Below, piece by piece: positions 34,541 to 47,060 of a stretch of DNA of 64,000 nt. The notes under the pieces were generated by a model. That model saw nothing but the letters and a program-made list of their open reading frames with translations. It made no database searches and was not told the origin of the DNA. Source of the DNA: Rugalucina vietnamica (lineage: Eukaryota; Mollusca; Bivalvia; Lucinida; Lucinidae); NCBI GenBank assembly GCA_964017185.1, contig OZ024870.1, positions 57,166,312 to 57,230,311 on the forward strand, read 5' to 3'. Both the position numbers and the translations under genes were made by a program. How positions within the stretch are numbered: the first letter of the stretch is position 1; each line of letters begins with the position of its first letter.

Positions 34541-36449
34541 GTATGGATATTAATGAGATCTTAATAAATAAGAGCAAAGTCAATGAAAATTGAAGGGGTC
34601 CACCAACAAAATCGCTTATATCTCAGTGGCCAATAGCCGAAGAGAACTCAAAATGGCTTCACTTTATTGTTATTGCCATGTTCTCCGATACATAAATCAT
34701 GCTTTCTGGCAAGAAAAATTTAGTAAACTTTGGTGTAGCACAGCCTTCAATTTTCTGTTATTTTCACATTTTTTCGAAACATCACGTAATGTTCAGAAAA
34801 TTTAATAACATCTGGTTAAGCTATCGGACTACATGACAGTAGTGCATTCTCCTATTGGTACCATTTTCAGCACTCTAAGAATATTGGCAGCTGAGATATG
34901 AATGAATTTGTTTGGTGTACCCGCCCATTTTTCGTTGAGTTTTCTCTTATTAATAAAGATCTTAGTAGTAATGTTCCGTACAACAAAAATAGCTGATTAT
35001 GTCCAAGTAATCAATTGATGCCAATTATAGCTCGCTATGTCTTTCAGTAGCCAAGATGCATGCGTTTTTCTACGTATACCCCCTTAATTGATCCGTATTT
35101 TTCTCTAAATTCAAAAAGTTTTTTAATATTCTTAAAACTAAAAACCAAATGACTCATACATTGTAGTACAGGATTGTATGATATTGCCCTGGTCACAATT
35201 TTATGCCCTTTTCAGCACTATAGATTTCCGAGATACAAATCATTTTGTAGGTTTACTAAATTTTTACTTTTTTTTTTCTCTCTAAAATTTCTTTAGTTTC
35301 ATTAAAATTCATGAAATCGAAAATCAGATTATTCTTATATCATACTCCAGGGCCATAGTACAAATGCCATAGCATTCATTTGATACCTCTTTCAGCATCT
35401 TGGGTCTTAATTCTTGCCATATGTGTTTGTACATGTACGCTAACTATGCTCTTTCATTTACTGTTTCTCTATGTATATTTGTCTATGTGTGTTCACTATA
35501 TATTTTGTGCTTTCCTTTATGGAGGAAATAAAGTAACAATCAATCCATTTATTACGATTCGTTTCATTAATTGTCATGAATAAGTAAATTTAATGATTTA
35601 AATATTATGTAACAAGGTTTAATTGTTAAGTACATGCATCACTATCAGACCAATTATAGTATTCTAGAGCATTCTTTTGGTGGGATATGAGTGTTTTTGT
35701 AAGTGCACCCTATTCTTTTGAATCGCATGAGAGGTGGGTGTGGAAACTATGTAATTTTCCATCATGCAAATGACTTAATTGCTGAGGACAATAGTTTACG
35801 GCATTAAGAAGGTCCCTCTGACAACACTAACAGTATTGAGCCTTTGTCCCAGGGATGCAAGATAGGTCTTATAACATATGCAATACCTTGCAATGGATAT
35901 AGATTTCCCCTCGTTTTTTCTCACTTCTGTCATTTTTATTAATTTGCATGAATATGCAAATGAGATAATTCTTATATTGGACCAGGTCATCAATAGATTT
36001 GTCATATGACATTACTGGTTCGTTAACAAAGTGTCACAATGACAGTTTTGGCCTGAAATTAGTTCATTTATGGATTTTAAAGATTATTTTGTCATTTTTC
36101 ATTCAATTAAATGAATATGCAAATAAGGTTATTGCATTACTTACCATCGAGAGAAAGGGCTATGTCCATGCTTTAAAATGAGACCATGTTCAGTAATCTA
36201 AGATATTAAGTAACAGTGACTATATGATCAGTTTTGTATGTACACCCGCATGCTTAAGAGTCACGTTAACGGTTGCCATAGAAACCATGCATTTTTTCAT
36301 GGTGTAATTGGTTTTATCGTTGAGGACAAAATTCTTTGCATTTCTGTGGTTCCAATGAATGATTTGGCACCCATGAAAAATTGTCCTGGGGGTGCAAGGT
36401 AGGTCAAATTAGCTCCCGGGGTACCTAGGTTGTGGGCCGTTTTAGAAGA

Positions 36450-37636
36450 CCAGAGGACCATTGGTCCTGAGAACGCTCACCTGAAGCCTGATCTTGGAGT
36501 ATTAAGTCATCATGAAATGACCTTGACCTTGAATACTCACACACCTTTATTGACTTCACAAGTTGTCTGCATCTGTAAAGTTTCAGGTCTCAGGCTGCAA
36601 TAGTTTCCAAACCCAGTGATTTCTGAGAAAACCATAATTTTAATTTTGATATTTAAATGACCTTGGGTCAATGTCAACAAATGACATTGGCCTTCATTAA
36701 TTACTTACCTTCATTGACTCCATTTGCTGTCTGCATCTAGCAACTTTCAGGTCTCAGACTGCAACAGTTCGGGTCACATGCATGACCAAGATGGCCGCCA
36801 TGCCCAAATATCCATTGTTTTCGCCTTTTCCCATGTAAAAGCCTATGTTTCCAAAATTGACCTTGCCGTAAAATAGGTCAAGGTCATCCTAGGGTCATCA
36901 TTTCAACAAACAATGATGGGCTGGAGTCCCAAATGCTACATACCAAGTTTCGCGTAAATCGGCCAGCTGGTTCTGGAGAAGAAGATTTTTGAGTGGTTTT
37001 TATCATAGTTGGGCATGGCGGCCATCTTGGTCATGCATGTGACCCGAATTTCGCGATCACACTTTCGTTCCCCCTGCCCATGGACGCTCCACATAAAATT
37101 TCACTTTGATTGGCCAAGCAGTTTCAGAGAAGAAGATCTTTGAAAAGTGTGTATGGACGACAGACTGGCAAAGGTCAAGAGATGACCTTAACTTAAATTA
37201 ATCACATACCTTCATCTACTCCATTAGTTGTTTGCAGGTCTCAGGCTGCAATAGTTTTCAAAAAATCTATAGTTTTTTACATTTTCCCACGTAAAAGCCT
37301 ATGTTTCCAAAATTGACCTTGCCGTAAAATAGGTCAAGGTCATCCTATGGTCATCATTTGATCAAACTATGATGGGCTGGAGTCCCAAATGCTACATACG
37401 AAGTGTTTTACCATATATGGGCGTGGCGGCCATCTTGGTCATGTGACCCGAATCTCGCGATCAAACTTCAGTTCCCCCTACCCATGGATGCTCCACATAA
37501 AATTTCACTTTGATTGGCCAAGCGGTTTCAGAGAAGAAGATCTTTGAAATTGTGGACGACGGACGGACGACGGACGGACGCCGGATCATGGCCATCCTAT
37601 AAGCTCACCTTGTGAGCCTTCGGCTCAGGTGACCTA
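36450..37636 (+). mobile_element. Hairpin-CTAA tandem-unit element, copy B
   Basis: It starts CCAGAGGACCATTGGTCC and ends with the GAGCCTTCGGCTC hairpin then AGGTGACCTAT. It interrupts a site whose uninterrupted form is on the opposite strand at 25470-25510 in the sister palindromic transposon. Confidence 0.78.
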
Positions 37637-38500
37637 TAAAAAACGTATGTCCAACGTATGCACGAACGGGGACGTACGACCGGATAAAGCAATATCCTTT
37701 GACCCATCGACTTAAATCGTCTATCATGTGTATAATCAGATGCATTTCAAACATTTTCTTTGCAAAACAAGCAATAACGCGATGTTTTCAATTGATTTTG
37801 ATGGAAATACGAATAATTCATATATAGGCAGATAGCCGCCATATTGATGGCGTCATAAATCGACTCCCTACGCAGATGTAACTGCGACGAACAGGTTTAC
37901 CCCATAGATAAGTTTTATATAGGTCGTCATAAATCGTCAAAAAAAAATCGCACGAGATTCCCATTCGACATGGACTAGTTTCAATTTCCTTACTTTCCGG
38001 AATACATAAGCATGAAAGGAAAAAGTGGTTTACCGAATCACCCTGCACATCTCTGATCACGCCGTGTTATGAAAGCTAGAAAAACAAAATGGAAAACATA
38101 TTGTGATTTAAACAGAATGGGCAGATCTAAGAGCTTTGATTTTGATTGGGCAACACTTTAGATTGACCTGCGTATTTTTATTGCATCCCATACACATCGT
38201 ATGGTTTCTACAGAAAATTTCAAATGACAGCGCGCAGATGTTTCTGAATTGGATTTTCATGTTATTCAATTATGGGTTCTAATGGAGTGTCCTGCTACAA
38301 TAGTGTCGGCTAATCTCTTTATGGGAAGATACAGTTTTATAATATATATAGCGACACCGACTCTCTTGCAAAAGAGAACCCAATAATTATGTCAGTACGA
38401 ATAAACACCAACACGAATTTTGGCCATTGCTTTGTCACGTGTAATAATGGCATTTCAAATTACCTACTAACCGAAACTGCGATCTAGCCCGAATACTGAC

Positions 38501-38502
<2 letters not shown>

Positions 38503-38552
<50 letters not shown>
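38503..38552. repeat. Poly(T) run of 50 bases
   Basis: An uninterrupted T tract directly before the old Naiad fragment. It is absent from the other block copies. Confidence 0.95.
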
Positions 38553-38553
<1 letters not shown>

Positions 38554-38787
38554 TGTGTTGAATTTTTATGCTGTTTGCACCTTATGTGTGTTTTCAGATT
38601 TTGAGTTAAGTTTGGGCAAACGAGTGGCAGCTTATTGGGAAATAGCTGCCTATTCAGTTTACGATATGTTTTCTTAGTATAAGTACAATGTGTCTGATTG
38701 TTAATTTATGTTTTTACCCACGTCGGTTTTTGGAAAGAGGTTTCTTTCTGATTGTGTCTTTTCCTGATCATTGCCTACTTTTACCGT
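38553..38787 (+). mobile_element. Old Naiad 3'-end fragment (block 2)
   Basis: Orthologous to 7095-7337. Confidence 0.62.
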
Positions 38788-39647
38788 ATTCAATCACGTT
38801 GGCTGTTTAAAAGATGAGGCGTTTGCATGAGAAAAACAGTGATTTTGGTTTGCGACCAGGTCCGTCCCGTCACTAACCAGACTGCACAGTCACAGAATGC
38901 AGGCTAGACAAAGGCGAAAATCAGCTGTGCAGTTACTCCAAACGTTGTCTAATTGGGCGACCTCGCAGATCAAAGTTTTGCTTTGCGTTGCACATTGCGG
39001 TTCACTTATTTTAGGAATTCTGATTTGATTACCTCAGAGATTCTCTGACATAAACCGAGATATAAAACGATAATTAATCAGTCAACAGACAGAGAGTGTT
39101 TAAGACAGGTTTGTATATAAGATGAATAAGCAGCTGCTTCGAAATAAGTTGAAGTCGCCAGATAGTTTTTACAACAACATAAGCGTAATGTGCAATATTT
39201 GCCAGACCACTTTTCCACACATTGTAATTATATGAACGAATAAAAGGTAATTCTCCGGCTTTTTTCACCGATAGGAAATATATTTCCTGGAATAAGACTT
39301 TTGAGTGTCAGGAAAATTATCATGCGTTGCAAAATGTGACTGCAGTTTACGTACAGCATACTGTAATTGAACTGCTTTACTGTAATTCAATTGTCTTTGA
39401 AAACTAAAATTGTTTCCATATATAATCAAAATTAAAAGATGAACGGAAATAATTAGGGTCGATTTTCGAAAATAGATAAGGAAAACATGTCGTTGTCATG
39501 TAATGATATGTGTTTGCATAATTGTGTAAGACTGAACTAAAAATATCTGGCTTCAAATGAAGTCTCTAATGAAAACCGATATCTTCTATATGCAAATACA
39601 CAAAACTATGTGACTTACACATGGTCAGATCAGAGAAGTCGCATTTC

Positions 39648-39880
39648 CATTACGAAAACTTGCCCATGCAATCTAAAAATTTAAATTTACATTGGAGATG
39701 GCTTCGATATTTTAATATTTTTGCTCAAAACATTGATTGTGGATACACGTTAGAGCCGTACTCAGAATCTATGTTTTGGATCATAAATGAGAAAATAGGT
39801 ATATCCCCTGTAAACCCCAATTTTAAGACTATAAAGTGGTGTTCAATGGGGTATACATTTCACGGACATGTTTACCTGAT
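39648..39880. repeat. Hairpin MITE (CATTACGAAAAC family, block 2)
   Basis: Counterpart of 15021-15290, with the same ends and central inverted repeat. Confidence 0.68.
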
Positions 39881-40137
39881 GATATACTTTGTGTCGTATC
39901 GTATACTTCCAAACATGATGCCAACAGCTACGAAAAAGCTGGAATGCAGCTTAAAACTACTAGAAATCAGCATGAGAAGGTTGCTTTAAATCGCTTGAGA
40001 AAAATAAGGACTCACCCGGAGACATCTTACTATATCAGTATTATTAAAACGTAAAATGTCTCTGCATATCTTTCAGTGTAAATAAAAATAAAACTGAGAT
40101 CCTTTAAGAGCAGTGAGCATATTTTCGAGAAAGGTGA

Positions 40138-40182
40138 TGGGCCATACCGCGGTTTCGGCTATTCAAGCCTCGTCAGTGACCC
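40138..40182 (-). ncRNA. Hammerhead ribozyme motif, type I with minimal stem III
   Basis: On the minus strand: CTGACGA (40170-40176), stem II GGCT/AGCC (40157-40160 with 40166-40169), GAAA (40153-40156), and a stem III of a few pairs ending GUA. Stem I pairs GGGTCA with TGGCCC over six pairs. The core is complete; this is the best-paired copy of this family. Confidence 0.78.
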
Positions 40183-40433
40183 TTTGGATTTGGCAATATG
40201 GAGCCAAAGAGAGTTACAGTAATTTTTCAACTTTCAGCAGGCTAGTCGATACAAAGACTAGTATAATCAAAATGGGGCCAAATATATTATAACAGAATGA
40301 ACATATTTTCCAATGAAGAACGTTTCGTCTTTGTATAAATCAAATTTGTGAGACACACAATCAAATTTTTGCGAGCAATAAAACACATAAGTCACAAACT
40401 GAAATTAGAAATGTGAAGTTTCCATATACAACA

Positions 40434-42131
40434 CCAGAGGACCAATGGTCCTGAGAACGCTCACCTGAAGCCTGATCCTGGAGTATTAAGTCATCATGAA
40501 ATGACCTTGACCTTGAATACTCACACACCTTTATTGAATTCATAAGTTGTCTGCATCTGCAAAGATTCAGGTCTCAGGCTGCAATAGTTTCCAAACCCAG
40601 TGATTTCTGAGAAAACTATAATTTTAATTTTGATATTCAAATGACCTTGGGTCAAGGTCAAGAAATGACCTTGGCCTTCATTAATTACTTACCTTCATTG
40701 ACTCCATCGGTTGTCTGCATCTAGCAACTTTCAGGTCTCAGACTGCAACTGTTTCCAAAATATCCATTGTTTTCGCCTTTTCCCATGTAAAAGCCTATGT
40801 TTCCAAAATTGACCTTGCCGTAAAAAAGGTCAAGGTCATCCTATGGTCATCATTTGATCAAACTATGATCGGCTGGAGTCCCAAATGCTACATACCAAGT
40901 TTCGCGAAAATTGGCCTGCCGGTTCTGGAGAAGAAGATTTTTCAGTGGTTTTTACCATATATGGGCGTGGCAGCCATCTTGGTCATGTGACCTGGATTTC
41001 ACGATCAAACTTTCGTCTCCCCTACCCATGGATGCTCCACATAAAATTTCACTTTGATTGGCCCAGCAGATTCAGAGAAGAAGATCTGTGAAAAGTGTGT
41101 ATGGACGACAGACTGGCCAAGGTCAAGAGATGACATTGACCTAAATTAATCACATACCTTCATCTACTCCATTAGTTGTTTGCATCCACCACTTTTCAGG
41201 CATCAGGCTGCAATAGTTTTCAAAAAATCCATAGTTTTCACTTTTTCCCATGTAAAAGCCTATGTTTCCAAAATTGACCTTGCCGTAAAATATGTCAAGG
41301 TCATCCTAGGGTCATCATTTTATCAAACTATGATGGGCTGGAGTCCCAAATGCTACATACCAAGTTTCATGAAAATCGGCCTGCCGGTTCTGGAGAAGAA
41401 GATTTTTGAGTGGTTTTTACCATATATGGGCGTGGCGGCCATCTTGGTCATGTGACCTGGATTTTGCGATCAAACTTTCGTCTCCCCTACCCATGGATGC
41501 TCCACATAAAATTTCACTTTGATTGGCCCAGCAGTTTCAGAGAAGAAGATCTTTGAAAAGTGTGTATGGACGACAGACTGGCCAAGGTCAAGAGATGACC
41601 TTGACCTAAATTAATTACATACCTTCATCTACTCCATTAGTTGTTTGCATCTACCACTTTTCAGGCCTCAGGCTGCAATAGTTTTCAAAAAAATCCATAG
41701 TTTTCACTTTTTCCCATGTAAAAGCCTATGTTTCCAAATTTGACCTTGCCGTAAAATAGGTCAAGGTCATCCAAGGGTCATCATTTTATCAAACTATGAT
41801 GGGCTGAAGTCCCCGATGCTACATACTAAGTTTCGTGGAAATCGGCCCACCGGTTCTGGAGAAGAAGATTTTTGAGCGGTTTTTAACATATATGGGCGTG
41901 GCGGCCATCTTGGTCATGTGACCTGGATTTCGCGATCAAACTTGAAATGCCACTACCCAAGGAGGCTCCACATAAAATTTCAACTAGATCGGCCAAGCGG
42001 TTTCAGAGAAGAAGATCTTTGAAATTGTGGACGACGGACGGACGACGGACGACGGACGGACGGACGGACGGACGCCGGATCATGGCCATCCTATAAGCTC
42101 ACCTTGTGAGCCTTCGGCTCAGGTGAGCTAA
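40434..42131 (+). mobile_element. Hairpin-CTAA tandem-unit element, copy C
   Basis: It starts CCAGAGGACCAATGG and ends with the GAGCCTTCGGCTC hairpin and AGGTGAGCTAA, preceded by an ACGG-rich simple repeat. The uninterrupted paralogous site is near 15630 (ATATACAATAAAATAAT). Open frames inside are repeat by-products. Confidence 0.8.
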
Positions 42132-42200
42132 AAATAATATGTCGTTTTTTTCCACAAAGTGTCCTGAAAACACAGTCGAGAGAAACAAATATCGTCACAA

Positions 42201-42290
42201 AGAATTAAGAAGCCTTAATTAGAATTAAGAATTAATTAGAATTAAGAATTAATTAGAATTAAGAATTAATTAGAATTAAGAATTAATTAG
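42201..42290. repeat. 17-bp tandem repeat at a Naiad 5' junction
   Basis: About four copies of AGAATTAAGAATTAATT abut the truncated Naiad at 42291. The paralogous site at 15709 has only a single AAGAATTAAG. Confidence 0.85.
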
Positions 42291-42853
42291 CCCACCGGGG
42301 TCCAACTGGTGTTTTTCTTTTGCTCCGGAGTTAGTAGGTTATTCGGCGCCCAGGGATCTCCATCGTCGGGCAGCTTATTCAATCTGTGAGTCCTTGTTTT
42401 TGATTCATCAGGATGTTTATCATGATTTATTTGTTTGTTCTTGATGATTCATTGACTAGTTAGAGATTCACCACGAGGACCGAAGAACTTACTAAATGTT
42501 ATGAACCACTGCAGAAGCTGAGGGTGAGGTTAGGATCCTGTAAAACCGGTTTAAGCCCGCCAGTAACTTTGTGTTACTGATCGTTCCAAGGCGATTCTTC
42601 TGTGGTGGTTCTTTTTGTTTTATGTCTTGGTGTTTAAAATTTTTTTGTGCTGTTGGCGCCTTATGTATGTTTTCATATTAAGTTAAGGTAACTGAATGGC
42701 CACCTATTGGGAAAATAGCTGCTCATTCGGCTTACGATATGTTTCATGGTATAAGTGCCTGATTGTTAGTTTGGTTTTTTCCCACCTCGGTTTTTGGAGT
42801 GGGAATCTCTTTCTGATTGCGCCTTTTCCTGATCTTTGCCTACTTTTACCTTT
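42291..42853 (+). mobile_element. Truncated Naiad copy (3' region only)
   Basis: It matches 5478-6046 and is inserted next to the 17-bp repeat. The empty paralogous site is near 15715-15735. Confidence 0.82.
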
Positions 42854-43420
42854 CTAGAGGGTCGGTCGACCATTCAGATTTGACTGTATTGTTAATTGTA
42901 AGAATTAAAATCTAGGAAATGAAATCACAGTCACAATCATAAGGCCGACACAAAGCGGGAATGAAATAGACGTTATGAATGGTCAAAGTATGAATTTAAA
43001 TATATCAATACATACTGGAGTATGAAGACAATGGCTTTTTCCCAATTAGGTGGCCACCAGCGTAGCTTCAACGAAATAAAATAAATCATGCACAACAAAA
43101 AAGCAATAAACCCGTACATTATAGATGGGATAAAATTCACAGCAAACCCGCATTGGAATGGTCAGTAAGGGTTGATAAAACATGGCAACTCGATGTCATA
43201 AAATATTCTACATATCTATGAGTAATGGTTAAAGAATCTGCCAAAAATGGTCAAATTTAAAAATATGGCAATTTAAAAATATGACAACTGCGTTAAACAT
43301 TAAACCTAAAAATCAAAACGCTTCCAATGTTTGCTTTTGGCTTTGTGACATTAAGCAAAATATTGCGTTTATCAACGTTATTTACAATTAGGTGGTCATT
43401 GCAAGGCATTCATTCCATAT

Positions 43421-43702
43421 GATCGTTCCAAATCGATACTTCTGTTGTGATTTTATATGTTTTATGATTTGGAGTCGATTTTTGTGCTGTTTGAACCTTA
43501 TGTACGTTTTAATATTTTAGTTAAATTCGGGTAACTGAGTGACCACCAATTTGGAAATACTAGTAGCTGATCACTCGGCTTACAATATGTTTTCTTAGTA
43601 TAAGAACCTAAATGCCAATTTAGTTTTTTCTCATCTAGAATTTTGGAGAGGATTTTTTTTCTGATTGCGCCTTTTCCTGATTATTGCCTACTCGAACCTT
43701 TC
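43421..43702 (+). mobile_element. Old Naiad 3'-end fragment
   Basis: It matches the GATCGTTCCAAATCGATAC to GCCTACT...ACCTTT part of the Naiad 3' region with many differences. Confidence 0.62.
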
Positions 43703-44808
43703 TATCTTAGCTAGCCTTCTATCTGGTAAATGTTTTGCAAGATAACCAGAAACACTTTACATATTCTAAGAATCCATGGTGTTTGGGCTGATTAATTATA
43801 TTGTCTGTACAAGAGCACATCTAGGGCGGTAGGTAAATCATTACAAAACATATCATAAGAAACATAGCCATTCACACTTTCTTAAGTCTTAAATGCTTTT
43901 CAACCAGCCGCATTCAATACGACTCAAAAATTGTATTTGTTATGAATGAATTAGTCTTTTGTCTCCATAAACGTTTAGTTTATGCAAATGGGTATTTGCT
44001 TGACATAACTTACATAAACTTTGTCAATCAAAAACGACATTGATTTGGCTCGATTCAGTCTTCTAAGAATTCTCAATGTCCGCATGTACTGGTAGCCCTC
44101 ATCTTACTTTCTGGTAAGCGCTCATCGGATACTCTGATTCGAACCGGATAGGCTCGTGCTGTGCTTAGCTTCCAGACATAAGTACCTATCATTATATTGT
44201 GTTTTGTTGAATAATGTGACAAATTAAATGAAAAAGACATAATGGACACAGATTGTCTTATTGTATTACTGGAAATTGAATAACGAAATTCCGACTCCAA
44301 AATAAATCGGACTGGCCGAAAATGAAGCAAAGACTTTACTATCCATTGATAAGACTTTACTATCCATTGATATGTAGAATGTAGAGTGCTGTAAATATAA
44401 TGAACATCCTCGGAGGACATATTATATAAAGCCACATTTACATGATATAAAATATATCCTGACAATTCATCCGAAATTTTATGACGCTTGAACCTTAATA
44501 TGTCTATGCTTAAGCAAAATAATGCATTTGCATTAAAGTGCTGCTACATTCAATGACGTTGGAGCATTTTATCTCTATAATGATAAAAGCTTTATCTCTA
44601 GATTTCCTGGGTTGGATTGTTTATCAAAGGCGTTGATTCTTTTGTTTCGTGCCTCCACATTCAAGATATTAGATTAGGATGACCTTATCTTCATCGAAGT
44701 CAACAACAGTAAATTGGATTCTGTATAGATATGGTCTTAGAACTATTTCATGAAACATTGAGTGTTTATAATATAAGAGCGTAATATGTGCGTTGTAAAA
44801 CAGTGTTA

Positions 44809-45404
44809 AAGCTATTCATTTTAGTTGATTGGGACCTGAGCTTCTTGTCTGTTGCTTGGCCCACGGGGGTTCAACTGGTGTTTTTCTTTTGCTCCGGAGT
44901 TAGTAAGTTATTTGGCGCACAGGGATCTCCATCGTCGGTTACCTTACTCAATCTGCGAGTCCTCGTTTTTGATTCATCATGGTGATTATCATGATTTATT
45001 TGTTTGCCCATGATGATTCATTGACTAGTTGGAGATTCACGAGGACCGAACTATTAACTAAATGTTGTGAACCACTGCTGCAGCAGAAGCTGAGGGTGAT
45101 GTAAGGGCCCTGTAAAATCCATTTAAGCCCGCCCTTAATCTTATATTACTGATCGTTCCAAGGCGATACTTCTGTGATGCTGTTTGCGCCTTGTGTATGT
45201 TTTCATATTTTAGTTAAGTTCTGGAAACTGAGTGGCCACCTATTGGGAAAATAGCTGCTCATTCGGCTTACGATGTGTTTTCATGGTATAAGTACCTGAT
45301 TGTTAATTTAGTTTCTTTTCGCACCTCGGTTTTTGGAGTGGGAATCTCTTTCTGCTTGCGTGTTTTCCTGATCGTTGCCTACTTGTACCTTAATTACTAC
45401 AGTG
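44809..45404 (+). mobile_element. Truncated Naiad copy with target-site duplication
   Basis: It begins at AAAGCTATTC inside the SECIS-like region and ends after CTTGTACCTT. ACAGTGTTA is present on both sides; the paralogous empty site near 17165 has it once. Confidence 0.8.
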
Positions 45405-45770
45405 TTACATTGCTTACTTGTACCTTTTCATATTGTTCATGTTCGTGTCATACATGGTGTAGTGGACAGTTCAAAACAGTCAAAAATGCAAACATGATTT
45501 TGTGATTATTCGGATGCACTTACATATCGATTCCGAATGAAATCCTTTCTCGTGTTCGGATTCCAATTTGAAGTTTATGCTTTTAGATGGCTTAATACAT
45601 CAGTAGTTCCGATTGGATTATAACAAAGTAAAATTAAGACGTTTTAGGGTTTTTCATTTCACGTAAAATTAAAAACTATGCCTCATCGGAGTTAAAGTCT
45701 TGAAATGGGATTTGTTAAATAAATAAAAATTAAAATTTAAGAGCAGTGAACATATTAATGAGAAAGGGGG

Positions 45771-45815
45771 TGAACCATACCGCGGTTTCGGCTACAAAAG
45801 CCTCATCAGTGACCC
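45771..45815 (-). ncRNA. Hammerhead ribozyme motif, type I with minimal stem III
   Basis: On the minus strand: CTGATGA (45803-45809), stem II GGCT/AGCC (45799-45802 with 45790-45793), GAAA (45786-45789), then CCGCGGTA. Stem I has an internal loop: GGGT pairs with ACCC, and the proximal pairs are CA with TG. The core is intact. Confidence 0.73.
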
Positions 45816-46611
45816 TTTAGACTTGGCAACATGCAGCCAAAGTGAATTGCTGCTGTAATTATACAGCTTTCAACATGCATGCATTTAGGCGTTCTGGACA
45901 TTATTTCATTCATTTCAAAAGTAAAGTATGGTTTAAATAATTCTCATAATTTTCGTGTGTCATTTCCTGCAAACAAATGATCTCTGAGTCAAACCCACCA
46001 GAATCATTTTCGTTAGTTGCCGTATAGCTCCAACAGTTTTGCCAATTACAGGCACAGTTACAACTGACATTTGCAGCTTTCACCTGAAGACATATTTCTA
46101 TAAATGTGCCTCTAAGGACCTATAATGTATATGATGTAAAAAAAACTGAACCAACTAATATTTTGATTGTTCATATTGCGTTTTATCCAAGAAATGCATG
46201 ATTTCTCTTGGGACCCATTGAGCGTCTCAACAACATATGAAAATTGTGCAAATTGGCCAACCCGTGATATTAAAGTCTAAAACATAACGCCGTTGCTGTT
46301 TAATCAGTATTTTATTATTGTTGACCATCCTTTGCCTTTCTATCAACATTATGTTCAAATGAATTTGTTTTCACCCTCATACTAAAACTAACGACAGAAA
46401 TGTCTTATCCAGCTGCAGCTTTATCAAAAAACGTCATGGAAACGAGTTAAAATCTCGTGCAATCCGCACAAGTTGCAAGCCGCACAAACAGATAGGAATT
46501 ATATTGGTACGCCTCTTACATGAACCCAACATTAAAATTTCATAAAAGCGCCAAGATGCTGCACCGTAGCATAGTTCAAATTAAGCAATGATCGCGGACT
46601 GGTGCAATCAG

Positions 46612-46766
46612 CATTACGAAAACTTGCCCATGCAATAAACAGAGTACCCACAATCTATGTTATGGAGCAAAAATAAGAAAAATAGGTATACCCCTGCATA
46701 CCCTATTTTGATATATAAAAGTGGGGATCAAAAGGGTTTACATTACACGGACATGTTTTCGTAATG
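46612..46766. repeat. Hairpin MITE (CATTACGAAAAC family), short
   Basis: The ends CATTACGAAAACTTGCCCAT and ACGGACATGTTTTCGTAATG are partly inverse. The central left arm is missing. Confidence 0.6.
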
Positions 46767-46916
46767 GAACCGAAGTCCGACCCTAAACACCCATGTGAAA
46801 GACAAGACGAACGTACTTATAAACAAAAATAATGTTGGGTAGGCAAAGTGAGCAGTTTTTTCTCTTACGGTAGTCAATCTGTCACCTGAACTAAAGTAAA
46901 CAATGGAATATGTAAT

Positions 46917-47060
46917 AGTTAGAGTATGGAGGAGAGGTCAATACGAAAATTATAGACCCGGCACGTGAACTTAAAGCCGACCGAGCGCAGCGAGGGAGGC
47001 TTTATGTTCACGTGCCGGGTCTATAATTTTTGTATTGACCGATACCGACATACTCTAACT
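46917..47060. repeat. Foldback MITE with GACCGAGCGCAGCGAGG loop
   Basis: The ends AGTTAGAGTATG and CATACTCTAACT are inverse, as are ATTATAGACCCGGCACGTGA and its complement around 47000-47030. The loop is GC-rich. Confidence 0.82.

Larger units (their letters stand above)
32656..37977. mobile_element. Giant palindromic DNA transposon with 3-bp target duplication, copy 2
   Basis: The ends are TAGTCAATGTCGAATGGG and CCCATTCGACATGGACTA. GTT is duplicated at 32653-32655 and 37978-37980. The uninterrupted target is at 6508-6530 and 49805-49830. It is in the opposite orientation to copy 1 and contains the 1.2-kb hairpin-CTAA element (36450-37636). Without that insert it is about 4.1 kb, like copy 1. 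No transposase is seen. Confidence 0.82.
30345..45650. repeat. Large repeated block, copy 2
   Basis: Collinear with 253-17420 (see that entry). It lacks the 5.8-kb transposon and the 7825-8757 MITE. It carries its own Naiad fragments, the palindromic transposon and two hairpin-CTAA elements. Confidence 0.7.
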
